Below are positions 24,455-35,774 of a DNA stretch of 64,000 nucleotides, piece by piece. The notes below the pieces were generated by a model. It ran no database searches. It was not told where the DNA came from and saw nothing but the letters and a program-made list of their open reading frames with translations. A program made the position numbers and the translations under genes. Position 1 is the stretch's first letter. Each line of letters begins with the position of its first letter. Source of the stretch: Imbricaverruca yamaguchii (lineage: Eukaryota; Arthropoda; Thecostraca; Neoverrucidae); contig JAOTOL010001455.1 of the NCBI GenBank assembly GCA_034440575.1, forward strand, positions 991,001 to 1,055,000, given 5' to 3'.

Positions 24455-26095
24455 GGGCAGATACAAGGAGGGCACTGGGGGCACTCGCATGGAAAGGTGG
24501 TGCCCTTCTTACCGAAAAGGTGCCCCCTGGGCAGGCTAGGGTGAAACCCGCCTCTCCCAAAGAATATCTCAGCCAGTGACGCGTTTTAGGGCTGCAGACA
24601 ATTTTTGTTAGTGACTCGGTACATTTTTGAAACCTTGGCTTTGTAGAGCTTCATTTTTGTAGAGCTTTGTTGCTTTTTTGGTGCACCGACGATATTTTTT
24701 AGGTACAACACGTTTTCGAAGGTAGTGATGTTCATTTAGTGCCCGGTCTTTTTGTTCATTTCCTAGGATCTTGTCGCTTTTGGAGGGTCCACCGGTTTTT
24801 GGGCCCACGTGCGGTGTCATGACACGGTGTGCTTAGAGGGCTTCCGTTGTGTTACTTAAGAGTTCCCGGTGTGTTTGCTTAGAGCTGCAACGCATCTCTT
24901 ATGACCCATCACCTTTTGCAGGACGCGGTGCGCTTTGGAATGCCCGGTGCATTTCCGGCCTTAGTGACCTGATGCGCTTATTTGGGGTTCCCCAGACACA
25001 TTTGTGGAATACTATCACAGTTTGGGGTGGGGTGGGGCTCAGGTATAGTTTCTCGAGGTTTCAGCGAGAGCTTTCCGCCCCAAGTGCATAATTCCTGGGG
25101 TGGGGGTCCCGACACAAGTTTTCTGTGGTCCACATAATCTGTTGTGGCTTTTGACTGTTTTTTTTTTTTAAAGTCCGAGACTCGGCCGGTTGTTTGGGGT
25201 TTCCAGTGCCATAATTTGGTATCCCACCTCAATTTTGTTTCGTTCACCGTTACGTTTTTACGGGATCTTACGCGATTTTTGTAAGCATCTAGTAGTATGC
25301 ATGGGTCTCCGGGGCGATCTTCCTCGCTCGGAAATTAATTTGTCGGCCTCTCTCCCTACCTTGGAGGCCTCTGGCCTAATTTTTGTCGCGTCCCGATGCG
25401 ATGCTTTGGGACGAAGGTCGCAAATTTGACGCAAATGTTTTTGACGCGATTTTTTTTGGGGGTACCGAGGGGAGTGTTTGATGCCTGGCTCAGAATGTAT
25501 GGAACTACCGGTGGGAATGTTGGGCCCAAGCGCGATGTTTTGGTGGCTCGGCGCCTGTCCACAAGGCGCTTTGTACTTAGCTGACCCCAGCGCCTTGCGA
25601 GGGACAGCGATACGATTTCTTTTGGCTGTAAGTGCGGACTTTTGGAACCCCGTCGTCATTTGTTGGGATTCCTGGCCCATGCTTTAGTGGCCTCCACACA
25701 TGAATTTCGGCCGGTACGATATTGTGGCTTGCGCGACTTTGAGCCCCTGATGTGATTTTTTAACAGCCCCGGCGATATTTTTTTGGAGGGCTCAGCTTCA
25801 TTTTCAGGGGCCCCTCCGCGACTTCTTGGGGCCCCGATGTGAACTTTATGGCCCCGGCCGATTTTTGGGGATCCCAGCGTCATTTTCGTAGATCACTGCG
25901 CGAGTTTTTGTGAATATAATGTTGATTTTTAGGACCCTGCAGGGATCCAAAAAATAACTTGCGATTTTTGGGAACCAGCGGATATTTTTGGGAGCCTTGC
26001 GAAATTTTTCCGAACACTGCCGCGATTCTTCGGGGGTCCCAGAACCTCTCGGGGGACGCCCAATGCCCCCTCTCCATTTGGCACGTCACTGCATA
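24455..26095. mobile_element. Non-coding element with degenerate internal repeats and related inverted ends
   Basis: The interior (about 24590-26050) is a long run of badly diverged units, each a G/C block such as ggggcccc followed by gcgattttttgggg; the spacing is roughly 25-40 bp. The left edge (gcagatacaaggagggcact, 24457-24476) and the inverse of the right edge (gtgccaaatggagagggggcattggg) are similar. That suggests one inserted unit with imperfect terminal inverted repeats. It has no coding capacity. The class is uncertain. Confidence 0.45.
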
Positions 26096-26218
26096 CTGCA
26101 TCTTACAAGTTACCAATCTGTTCCATAGTACAGCACAATACTGCTTGAAGTTATGCTATGATATTTGATGTGTTTCACGACAGATGGACGATATATTTTC
26201 ATATTATCCCGCGCACTT

Positions 26219-27145
26219 CCGGGGGGGGGGGCAGATATCTGCCCCTCCGGTTTTTCCTCATTTGCCGCCAAACTAAACGGGTTAGCAAGGCCAAACCTCG
26301 TATTGGTCATTGGTCTTTTCCACATACCCTCATACATTTTAACCATGGGTCATCTCAGGTCAGGTCACCAGGTCAGGCGAAGTGACCCAACATCCCTCGG
26401 AGTTTTAGGTGGCATAACTTCCACAATAATTGGGCGATTTATTTCAAACTTATAACACGTCATGATCTCATCAGGGACCATCATATGCATCTCGTTTTTT
26501 TTCGTACCATTGACATTAGGTCAGGTCGCGGCCATGGCTTCCCCATTATAGGGCTATGGTAAAATATACAAATGCTTCCTGGTTACATATTTGCGCTCGG
26601 AATGATCTCACAACGGTTGTGGCATGTAGATGGAAGCTATGCTCAATGTTACCGCTGAAATTTGTGCTGAGTGACCTCACCAAGGTCTCTGAGGTCATCT
26701 GAAATCACTACACATTTCTGCGCATTATATCGCACTGCATTGAGCTAGAAGGCTGAAAGTACCGTAATTGTGCTTCTATCGCCAAGACGTGTGGATTGAT
26801 ACATTACATGACCTCTCTAGGCGACTTCATGACCTTGACCAGAGGTCATGACTTCATGACCTTGACCTGAGTTTCGGTTGACCTGACCGTACTGTCGAAT
26901 AACGTTCGCCGTTTGTTTCTATCTGTTGCAGGTCCTGAGATATGTGTCAATATCTGAGTCCCACCTGATCTGGTCGAATTTGAACTATGATGACCCAGTG
27001 ACCTGAATTCTGACCTGAGCGAAAAAAAAATTACCGAAACACTTTCGATGGAGCCCGTCACCAGCTATCCGACACCGATTTCCGTTTATCGCTAGCTAGC
27101 ATAGTTCTAGAGATCTTAAGGGGCAGACATCTGCCCCCCCCCCCC
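26219..27145. mobile_element. Non-coding element with palindromic ends and many AGGTCA/TGACCT motifs
   Basis: Each end carries a G-run or C-run next to an 18-bp palindrome: ggggcagatatctgcccc on the left and ggggcagacatctgcccc (one mismatch) on the right. Together they form terminal inverted repeats about 0.9 kb apart. The interior is dense in aggtca and tgacct hexamers (26350-26400, 26670-26700, 26810-26890, 27000). I infer a MITE-like element; no target duplication was identified. Confidence 0.55.
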
Positions 27146-27929
27146 AGACATGTGAAGTTAGAGCGGACCTCCGGACGTGCGAGTGTTATACACCCAATTA
27201 TGACATATTTAAGAGACTTCTCAAAATGATAGCCAGCAGCTTACGAGATATAGCGAAGACCAAGTCTAGTTGATGCACTTTTGCCGAAACCCAAAATAAC
27301 TTCATCACTTTGAAGGGATAACGAAGAGATAGCCATACCTTTATCAAGCCTAAACTGTCTAGTATCATTCCAAATAACGTTTCTTTCGTGGCATCCTCTG
27401 GGCTTTGCATCAGCAGCTGCGGGTCGAAAAGACTTGAGCTTGTTCTTGCCGCGAGAAGAGGGTGCCCATAGCAGCTTGTGTGGTAACCATGGCAACCGAC
27501 TTAATGTTTTGGAAAAAAATGTTATATCAACTATCCCGTGAATCACAAAGCCCCGGTCTCATATTCTCTTTCATGGAAAGCCAATTTTGAGTCGAAACAT
27601 TTCCGCCATAATAATATTATACATTTGTAGATTTTCTCATGATCTTTGCGTTCTAAGCCTGCCAGAGGTTTGAATTTCATTTTCATTAGATTTTCTTTCG
27701 GTGCATCCTTTTTATTTCTATCCTCATTTTGTGAGGAAAAAATAATCGGAGAGGCTAAAGAGAAACTACTTCGAAAAATACCCAATCGGACATTGAGCAT
27801 ACAATATCACACCTCTCGTAATACGGAATCGTTCACGTTTTCAATGTGGTTTGCTGACACTTTAGGACTTTTATTTTGTTATTCGCTTTGTATGGCGAAT
27901 AACAAAAAAAATGTTATTCGCTTTATATT
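27146..27929. other. No clear gene
   Basis: Two minus-strand frames (27241-27546 and 27543-27800) of about 100 and 85 codons meet end to end, but I recognise no domain. Confidence 0.4.
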
Positions 27930-29540
27930 GTACATTATAAACTGTGCCACATCCGACCACCTTGCCACTTCCAACATCTATCCGCTCTGGTGATGTAAAA
28001 AGGAAATAGGTTTGCGCCGTGAAGGCCACCATCGGCATGCCGTTTACCCAGGCTCGGCGAACTGGCGAGGCCGTCTCCCCGTCCACAAATACTTGCGCCC
28101 AGACGGTCAGCATCACTCCCCCACCCACATCGTCAACACCACTTCTACTTCCATTCCAACTGACATGAATCTCAGCTTAGTTGCATTAAAAATTAAAAAA
28201 AATTAAAACACTGACCACACGGGCACAAACATCTCCGGGTCCCAACATGCAGACCACTCCGGCACGGAACAGGCAAACCACTCCGGCTCCCATCACCCGG
28301 ACTGTTCCCACGAAGACTAATCGATCCGACAGCCACTCAGTCGTCGCGCAGCCACGCTCGAAGTTAGCAGGCCAGCGGGAAAACCCGGCGCGTCCAGCGC
28401 CGGCCGGCACCCACTTGACCCGACCGACCCCGCCCAACGGACGGGCATCCCTCGCGGCTGTGAGTGGCCGCCGTGATGACCTTTCCAAGGTCACTGGTCG
28501 GACAGTCGGCTCGGGCGGATCCGCCGTGGCCGTCTGCACCTAACCCACATGCCCGCCTGAACTGCACGCTTGGCACCGACATGCACCAAAAGGTTCCGAG
28601 AAACGCTAATTAAAAATTTTCCAAAACATGTTCTTTGTTGTTGTTGGAATTGTAGAATATTATCCAAAGGAGCAGAAATGAAATAATTATTTAGTTTGCT
28701 CACTCCCCTTCCCATCACACTTGAGTAAACCTGGCTCTTGCCCACCAATTCATACGAGGTCAATATTTTCAATTATTGGCTGTACTGTCACGCCGCGGTC
28801 CGCGGACCACACCGCAGTGCCGGCACATCGCTTCACATCAAGAGAACGATTTTCGTACATACAACTTACACTCAATTCACCTTTGCAGGCAGTAGCCACA
28901 CTTCACGCCTGCATGTTCTGAACATCAACGTATGTTCCATTTATATTCCATCTCACACAGATAGCATACATTTTTGACACACTTAGAAAACCTGATAGCA
29001 CCTGTCAAAAACCACTTCGTTGTGTTTGGCGATTTTTACGCACAAAGTCGGGAATGAGATAAAACGCCAAGACACTCAGGCAGTCACGGACGCATTTTTT
29101 AGGTTATCCTAGACCAACACAATGTATTATTACTGAACACGGGTGAGGCAACATTTTTATTTAACCTGGAACACAACACAGAATCTGCACCTGATAATAA
29201 ATTTGCTCTTTATGTTTGGCTCACGGCTTTGACTGGGGAATCGACATTGGCAATCTTGAAAGTCATCATGATCCAATCAAATTAACACCCACGTTTTCAA
29301 CTGCGGCCGATACCACACCAGGTCTTATCCCTCGCTGGAAGCTTTCGAGACCCATCTGGACACAATCTCAGGAACTATGCAACTCAGAAATACCGCACCT
29401 TAGCCCCGATAAATTGAAGGCTCAGAAATCAACGGGCGGACGAATACAAAACCACCATGCTTATGATCACATCTTAGAACACTGCGAGGTTGAAAGGTAT
29501 CGCTACTGGGAAGCAACAAGCTTGACAGCATGACCAAGAT
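27930..29540 (+). pseudogene. LINE copy 2 (same family as the 43.8-49 kb element), truncated at both ends
   Basis: Begins inside ORF1 at the last zinc-knuckle remnant (NCATSDHLATS, about 27937) and follows LINE copy 1 through the ORF1 tail. A shared block includes PCASSAG/PGASSAG and the tgacctttccaagg region at 28477. It then reaches the start of the endonuclease (about 28620-29300; CSIYIPSHTD at about 28935). Stops and shifts are frequent. The similarity fades by 29540, so the reverse transcriptase is absent. It is older than, or at least as decayed as, copy 1. Confidence 0.7.
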
Positions 29541-30208
29541 ATAAATGCAGTATGCGTATAAAGAGGCTGGCGAAAATCCAGTCTGCCCATGCCTACAACT
29601 ATTAGACCATAATGTTATATGTCCGAACTTATTGTGTGACTTCAGGGTATGTGGTTCAGAGACCATTGCATCTCAAATGTGTATGACGGAGCTGGGTCCG
29701 TCGCTCAAGAATACTATGTTTTTGTTTCTGGCGGTCAACGAAAGACGCACTCGGTACATGGTCTCTCGTGGCAAATTAACGTCACGAACATATTTATCAA
29801 CTTTAGCTTTCTTCTTATATGTTGGTTTCCCAAAACTCATCTTATGGCTGAGCCCCTGCACCATTGACACGAACTCATCTTTGCCGTATCATGACGCTAG
29901 ATAAAATTTGTGGCCGGTGGTAGCCACAGGGCTTCGCACGGCTTGAGTGAGGGCTGGTGAGACCTTGGCTGGTACGCGAATACCTCGACTCAAAGAGCTA
30001 CTTGCTGACTGTTGCATTTTGTTCGACTTTAGCAATGGACCACGGGCGGCAGCACGGCACCGCGCTTACGTACCCGACTGGAAACTCACAATGGCTGCCT
30101 CATCAGAGCCGACTGGCAGTCGGACTCCGGCGACAACTGGTCCGCGTGACCACCGCTGTCAGCGGCGGCCAGCCGCAGTTCTCAGTATCGGGCGCCGAGT
30201 TACCTCCT
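29541..30208. other. No clear gene
   Basis: The minus strand at 29870-29400 shows two protein-like frames of about 65 and 88 codons, with a lysine-rich start in the first, but no recognised domain. Confidence 0.4.
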
Positions 30209-31420
30209 CCGCCGGGCGGCGGCTGCACCCTGCCATCGCCGGGCGGAGGTGGCTGCACCCTGACATCGCCGGGCGGCGGCTGCACCCTGCCATTGCCGGG
30301 CGATGGCTGCACCCTGACATCGCCGGGCGGCGGCTGCACCCTGCCATTGCCGGGCGGCGGCTGCACCCTGCCATCGTCGGGCGGTGGCTGTACCCTGCCA
30401 TCGCCGGGCAGCGGCTGCACCCCGCCATCGCCGGGCGGAGGTGGCTGCACCCTTCCATCGCCGGGCGGTGGCTGTACCCTGCCATCGCCGGGCGGTGGCT
30501 GCACCCTGCCATCGCCGGGCGGAGGTGGCTGCACCCTGCCATCGCCGGGCGGTGGCTGCACCCTGCCATCGCCGGGCGGAGGTGGCTGCACCCTGCCATC
30601 GCCGGGCGGAGGTGGCTGCACCCTGCCATCGCCGGGCGGAGGTGGCTGCACCCTGCCATCGCCGGGCGGAGGTGGCTGCACCCTGCCATCGCCGGGCGGA
30701 GGTGGCTGCACCCTGCCATCGCCGGGCGGGTGGCTGCACCCTGCCATCGCCGGGCGGAGGTGGCTGTACCCTGCCATCGCCGGGCGGTGGCTGCACCCTG
30801 CCATCGCCGGGCGGAGGTGGCTGCACCCTGCCATCGCCGGGCGGTGGCTGCACCCTGCCATCGCCGGGCGGAGGTGGCTGCACCCTGCCATCGCCGGGCG
30901 GAGGTGGCTGCACCCTGCCATCGCCGGGCGGGTGGCTGCACCCTGCCATCGCCGGGCGGTGGCTGCACCCTGCCATCGCCGGGCGGAGGTGGCTGCACCC
31001 TGCCATCGCCGGGCGGAGGTGGCTGCACCCTGCCATCGCCGGGCGGAGGTGGCTGCACCCTGCCATCGCCGGGCGGAGGTGGCTGCACCCTGCCATCGCC
31101 GGGCGGTGGCTGCACCCTGCCATCGCCGGGCGGAGGTGGCTGCACCCTGCCATCGCCGGGCGGAGGTGGCTGCACCCTGCCATCGCCGGGCGGAGGTGGC
31201 TGCACCCTGCCATCGTCGGGCGGTGGCTGCACCCTGCCATCGCCGGGCGGTGGCTGCACCCTGCCATCGCCGGGCGGAGGTGGCTGCACCCTGCCATCGC
31301 CGGGCGGAGGTGGCTGCACCCTGCCATCGCCGGGCGGAGGTGGCTGCACCCTGCCATCGCCGGGCGGAGGTGGCTGCACCCTGCCATCGCCGGGCGGTGG
31401 CTGCACCCTGCCATCGCCGG
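30209..31420. repeat. 27/30-bp GC-rich minisatellite, about 43 units
   Basis: The unit ggctgcaccctgccatcgcc continues gggcggt (27 bp) or gggcggaggt (30 bp); a few units are 28 bp. The 28-bp units make the frame jump, so three plus frames and three minus frames are open. It lies about 0.5 kb before exon A of the CD109-like gene. I could not show that its unit comes from an exon. Confidence 0.94.
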
Positions 31421-31667
31421 ACAGACAGTCCGGCTGACGAAGTAGTCATCTGACAGACGCTATGTTGCAGAACAGAGGTCAGTTAGTCATAGTAGTGAGC
31501 CAGAGTGAGGCTAGACGGACTATCACCTACGCTGTCAGCGCAGTCGGATGGTGTCGTCCGGAGGCTGGGTCTGAGACAGGGTCTTGGCAGGCTAGATCAC
31601 ATAACATACATGTACATCAATAAATTGGCTGCCTATTGTGCTTAGAAGGCTGCAACCAGATTTGAAT
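31421..31667. other. Unique stretch before the exon A repeats
   Basis: No gene seen; probably intron of the CD109-like gene. Confidence 0.45.
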
Positions 31668-31920
31668 TAACTGCAAAGTACTCTGATGCATCACCATCAG
31701 GGTGGTGTCGTCCACAGACGATGTCTGGTGCTGTCCTCTGAGTTGGTGAGGTCAGGCACTAAATATCGGGTGTTCTTGTCCAAAGACGATGTCTGATGCT
31801 GGTCTCTGAGTTAGTGATGTCAGGCACCACATATCAGGTGTCCTCGTCCACAGACGATGCCTGATGATGGCCTCTGAGCTAATGTGGCGGAGCGTCACTT
31901 ACCGGGTGTGACCCTCGCTC
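31668..31920 (+). repeat. Diverged 68-bp tandem units resembling the exon A acceptor and exon start
   Basis: Units begin with TCC(A)CAG-type heptamers at 31711, 31779 and 31847 (third base pair CA or AA), spaced exactly 68 bp, with a partial unit before. The real exon A acceptor follows 71 bp after the last. Aligned without gaps, each unit resembles exon A's first ~60 nt at roughly 60% identity by eye, with shared blocks such as TGGTGCTG, CCTC, AGCT, GGCACC and GGTG. I infer old tandem duplications of the acceptor plus exon start that have since decayed. Stops interrupt the coding frame in the copies. The similarity is moderate and needs an alignment score. Confidence 0.55.
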
Positions 31921-31924
31921 ACAG

Positions 31925-32132
31925 ACGGTACATGGTGCTGGCCTCCAAGCTGGTACGGCCGGGCACCATTTTCCGCGTGCTGGCCGTGCTACTGGGCCTG
32001 TCCAGCACAGTGACGTCCGACAGCCTCCAGTACCCGCTGGACGTGCGAGCCTCCGTGTCCAGAGATGGCGTCGAAGTGGCGTCCGCCAAGAAGACGATGA
32101 CCCGCGGCGACATTCAGATGATGATGATGCAG
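31925..32132 (+). CDS. CD109-like / thioester-containing protein, exon A (start of MG1 domain)
   Basis: Internal coding exon of about 69 codons, bounded by an acceptor (ctcacag at 31918-31924) and a donor (CAG|GTACTG at 32132/32133). The product begins RYMVLASKLVRPG and contains VRASVSRDGVEVAS, the pattern at the start of the first macroglobulin domain of CD109 and insect TEP proteins. These are large secreted or GPI-anchored alpha-2-macroglobulin relatives involved in protease trapping and innate immunity. The exon ends in phase 0, and the next exon continues the family pattern directly. The last codons are a run of four ATG and a CAG, an odd Met-rich end where relatives usually have a Leu/Met-Arg stretch. 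The downstream tandem array starts within these codons. The family is fairly certain; the exact member (CD109, TEP or Mcr-like) is not. The thioester motif would lie far downstream and is not in view. Confidence 0.82.
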
Positions 32133-33970
32133 GTACTGGGCCTGGTATTGGCGCGTCACGCCCCAGATGATGATGATGATGATGCAGGTACTGGGCCTGG
32201 TATTGGCGCGTCACGCCCCAGATGATGATGATGATGATGCAGGTACTGGGCCTGGTATTGGCGCGTCACGCCCCAGATGATGATGATGATGATGCAGGTA
32301 CTGGGCCTGGTATTGGCGCGTCACGCCCCAGATGATGATGATGATGATGCAGGTACTGGGCCTGGTATTGGCGCGTCACGCCCCAGATGATGATGATGAT
32401 GATGCAGGTACTGGGCCTGGTATTGGCGCGTCACGCCCCAGATGATGATGATGATGATGCAGGTACTGGGCCTGATATTGGCGCGTCACGCCCCAGATGA
32501 TGATGATGATGATGCAGGTACTGGGCCTGGTATTGGCGCGTCACGCCCCAGATGATGATGATGATGATGCAGGTACTGGGCCTGGTATTGGCGCGTCACG
32601 CCCCAGATGATGATGATGATGATGCAGGTACTGGGCCTGGTATTGGCGCGTCACGCCCCAGATTGGGGGTGATGATGATGATGATGCAGGTACTGGGCCT
32701 GGTATTGGCGCGTCACGCCCCAGATGATGATGATGATGATGCAGGTACTGGGCCTGGTATTGGCGCGTCACGCCCCAGATGATGATGATGATGATGCAGG
32801 TACTGGGCCTGGTATTGGCGCGTCACGCCCCAGATGATGATGATGATGATGCAGGTACTGGGCCTGGTATTGGCGCGTCACGCCCCAGATGATGATGATG
32901 ATGATGCAGGTACTGGGCCTGGTATTGGCGCGTCACGCCCCAGATGATGATGATGATGATGCAGGTACTGGGCCTGGTATTGGCGCGTCACGCCCCAGAT
33001 GATGATGATGATGATGCAGGTACTGGGCCTGGTATTGGCGCGTCACGCCCCAGATGATGATGATGATGATGCAGGTACTGGGCCTGGTGTTGGCGCGTCA
33101 CGCCCCAGATGATGATGATGATGATGCAGGTACTGGGCCTGGTATTGGCGCGTCACGCCCCAGATGATGATGATGATGCAAATACTGGGCCTGGTGTTGG
33201 CGTGTCACGCCCCAGATGATGATGATGATGATGCAGGTACTGGGCCTGGTATTGGCGCGTCACGCCCCAGATGATGATGATGATGATGCAGGTACTGGGC
33301 CTGGTATTGGCGCGTCACGCCCCAGATGATGATGATGATGATGCAGGTACTGGGCCTGGTATTGGCGCGTCACGCCCCAGATGATGATGATGATGATGCA
33401 GGTACTGGGCCTGGTATTGGCGCGTCACGCCCCAGATGATGATGATGATGATGCAGGTACTGGGCCTGGTATTGGCGCGTCACGCCCCAGATGATGATGA
33501 TGATGATGCAGGTATTGGGCCTGGTGTTGGCGCGTCACGCCCCAGATGATAATGATGATGATGCAGGTACTGGGCCTGGTATTGGCGCGTCACGCCCCAG
33601 ATGATGATGATGATGATGCAGGTACTGGGCCTGGTATTGGCGCGTCACGCCCCAGATGATGATGATGATGATGCAGGTACTGGGCCTTGTGTTGGCGTGT
33701 CACGCCCGGTACCGGCATGGTTCAGATGATGATGATGCAGATACTGGGCCTGGTGTTGGCGTGTCACGCCCGGTGCCGGCATGGTTCAGATGATGATGAT
33801 GCAGGTATTGGGCCTTGTGTTGGCGTGTCACGCCCGGTACCGGCATGGTTCAGATGATGATGATGCAGGTATTGGGCCTGGTGTTGGCGTGTCACGCCCG
33901 GTACCGGCATGGTTCAGATGATGATGATGCAGATACTGGGCCTGATATTGGCGCGTCACACCCGGTGCGG
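32116..33970 (+). repeat. 55-bp (then 64-bp) minisatellite carrying the exon A donor site
   Basis: About 28 units of 55 bp are followed by about five 64-bp variants from roughly 33690. Each unit has an (ATG)n run, then CAG|GTACTGGGCCTGGTATTGG and a segment ending gtcacgccccag. The CAG|GTACTG of every unit is the same as the real exon A donor at 32132. The 64-bp units end ttcagatgatgatgatgcag, which also closes exon A, so sequence from the exon edge is found at both ends of the array. The units are nearly identical, which indicates recent expansion or homogenisation. Because 55 is not a multiple of three, the units rotate through the frames and keep short frames open on both strands; those are not genes. 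Confidence 0.92.
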
Positions 33971-34254
33971 CATGGTCCAGTTGTCAGCCCTGTTGAATGT
34001 GATCTGACGCCAAAAATTGACGGTTTAGTTGCAATTTGTATTCGAAGTGTGCAATCCTGCATTGTTTCGTCATGCATGACAACCCGACTCAATTCAAGCC
34101 ATACTTAAATATGCAGGTTTTCAGCATTCAACCCGTGACTGGCCTTTGAAATGATTTGACGTTGTATGTCGGCAACGTTGGCCGTAACAGACTGGCGAAA
34201 GAGCCCAAAAGAGCCCGACGCTGATCTAAGATTTAAGGCTGTTTGACTCGGCAG
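33971..34254 (+). other. End of the A-B intron of the CD109-like gene
   Basis: Unique sequence ending in the exon B acceptor (gtttgactcggcag). Confidence 0.7.
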
Positions 34255-34423
34255 ATCCCGGGCACCTCCACCCCGGGCCAGTACCGGCTGAGGGTGGAGG
34301 GCGACCACCATGGATCGGTCGGCGGCAGCATCTTCGTCAACGAGACGCATCTCGAGTTCGCCCAGCGCTTCCTCACTGTGCTCATCCAGACCAACCGACC
34401 TATCTTCAGCTTCGGGCAGCGGG
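34255..34423 (+). CDS. CD109-like / thioester-containing protein, exon B (MG1-MG2 border)
   Basis: Coding exon of 56 codons plus one base, from acceptor gactcggcag (ending 34254) to donor gtaagt (34424). It starts IPGTSTPGQYRLRVEG and contains GGSIFVNETHLEF and LIQTNRPIF, followed by GQR. These match the conserved end of MG1 and start of MG2 in CD109/TEP proteins, where the usual pattern is PG-Y-LRVEG, VNET-LEF and IQTDKP-Y. Phase 0 at its start matches the end of exon A, and phase 1 at its end matches the start of exon C. There is no stop or frameshift, and this is the best-conserved stretch of the gene here. The exon lies about 2.1 kb after exon A, separated mainly by the 55/64-bp array. 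Confidence 0.87.
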
Positions 34424-34440
34424 GTAAGTGCACAACCAAC

Positions 34441-34645
34441 AGCAGACTAGAAAGAGAGGAAAGAGGAAACTAGAGATAGAGACATAGAGATAAAGAGTTA
34501 GAGATATAAATTATGAGATCGAGACAGAAAAGGATAGATCCATCAAAGTAAGACAGAAGGTAGAGGAAGGGCGAGGGAGAATGAGGGAGACAGAGTAAGA
34601 CAAAGGAAGACCGAAAGAAAGAGAGGAGGCGTCGAAAACGAATAT
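34441..34645. repeat. Purine-rich (GAGA-type) low-complexity tract in intron B
   Basis: Degenerate AGAGA/GATAGAGA repeats follow the exon B donor and keep the plus strand purine-rich for about 200 nt. Confidence 0.75.
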
Positions 34646-35774
34646 AACTGGATTTATATGCAGTTCTACGTTCAGGTCCATCGGATACGTGCCGACTGAG
34701 ATTGCAACCCGTTGCTTTCTCAGCACACTCGCCTTGCAACTTGTGCAAAGCTACCCACATTATAAACCGACGATCATGACTCAATGCGAGATGAGAATTT
34801 GGTCTGCATGCATTCTGGATGAGAAGATTGATGAAAAGCGATGCAGACCTATAAATGTTTCGACTGAGATTGTCGGAATTGCCAGGTCAAACGCACATCA
34901 CTATTCAGTGGTGACTAATCCTGGGGTGGGGGCAACTGGCCACATGTGGCTCCCTGATAAAGATGTGGAGCTCCGACAAGACGCTTCAGTTCATCCCTCA
35001 TTCCGTTCGACGAGTTTTTTTTTGTTAAGCCGATGGTCACATCCGGAAATCTTTTAGCGCAAGTGCCCCAAACCAAAATTCCTGGGCCCGTCCATGCTGT
35101 CGTGATACCCCCTTTCAGGTATTGGTATGTGACATGTTATTCACATGATACTTTTTGGCACATAGGTACATATCAAGAGTCTCGAAGTTTGCACGAGGGC
35201 AATTAGGAAATGTATAGTATTAAAAGCTATTAGGGGGGTCACATGATGCTCATTTGTGGTAATTGCTGCTCCAGGCGTCTGCGTGTCCACGTTGTATGGG
35301 CCTAGGTTCATCACGCGGATGGCTTGTGAACTACGCAGACGTTGCTTGTCATTGGTCAATGAACAGCATGGTGGGTATCGATCAGTTTCGTGCCACTAAG
35401 TCTCGACAACGACCCGGAAGGGGTTGCAAAGTCGCGCTTGGGCGACGGGAAGTGCAAACAGAAGACTATGGTGCACACGATATTGGCTGGAGACTGCCAT
35501 GGTTTCCAGCATGCGATCAGCTCGCATATAGCAGCTGAAGACTGGGGTGCGATGATGTGCTCCTTTGTTCCTCCACTACCACATCGTTAGTACCGATTAT
35601 GCTCTGTTCAGTTCTACTGTAATACGAAAGGCAGCTGTGACGCCAACCGCCCGGCCAGTCCACAATGTTACTATGCCGCTTGGGCGGAGAGTGTGACTGT
35701 GAGTATTTACTGGAAACTGTAAGTGGCACTGAGTGCTGACTGACGGCTATCTGCATACAACCCAGGGGGGGGGG
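34646..35774 (+). other. Remainder of the B-C intron
   Basis: Unique sequence with frames of up to 122 codons (34689-35057) and no recognised domain. 35260-35590 has several overlapping open frames that I cannot assign. Confidence 0.5.

Noticed and set aside
26340..27010. AGGTCA clusters as proven hormone response elements
   Set aside because: They lie in a repeat element and similar hexamers recur in MITE family A; binding cannot be judged from sequence.
29947..31453. Apparent Cys/Gly/Pro-rich proteins of about 450-500 residues
   Set aside because: By-product of the 27/30-bp array; open on both strands in several frames.
32167..33700. A chain of 28 true 21-nt microexons
   Set aside because: The gap between units is 34 nt, too short for an intron; at most one unit could be used per transcript.
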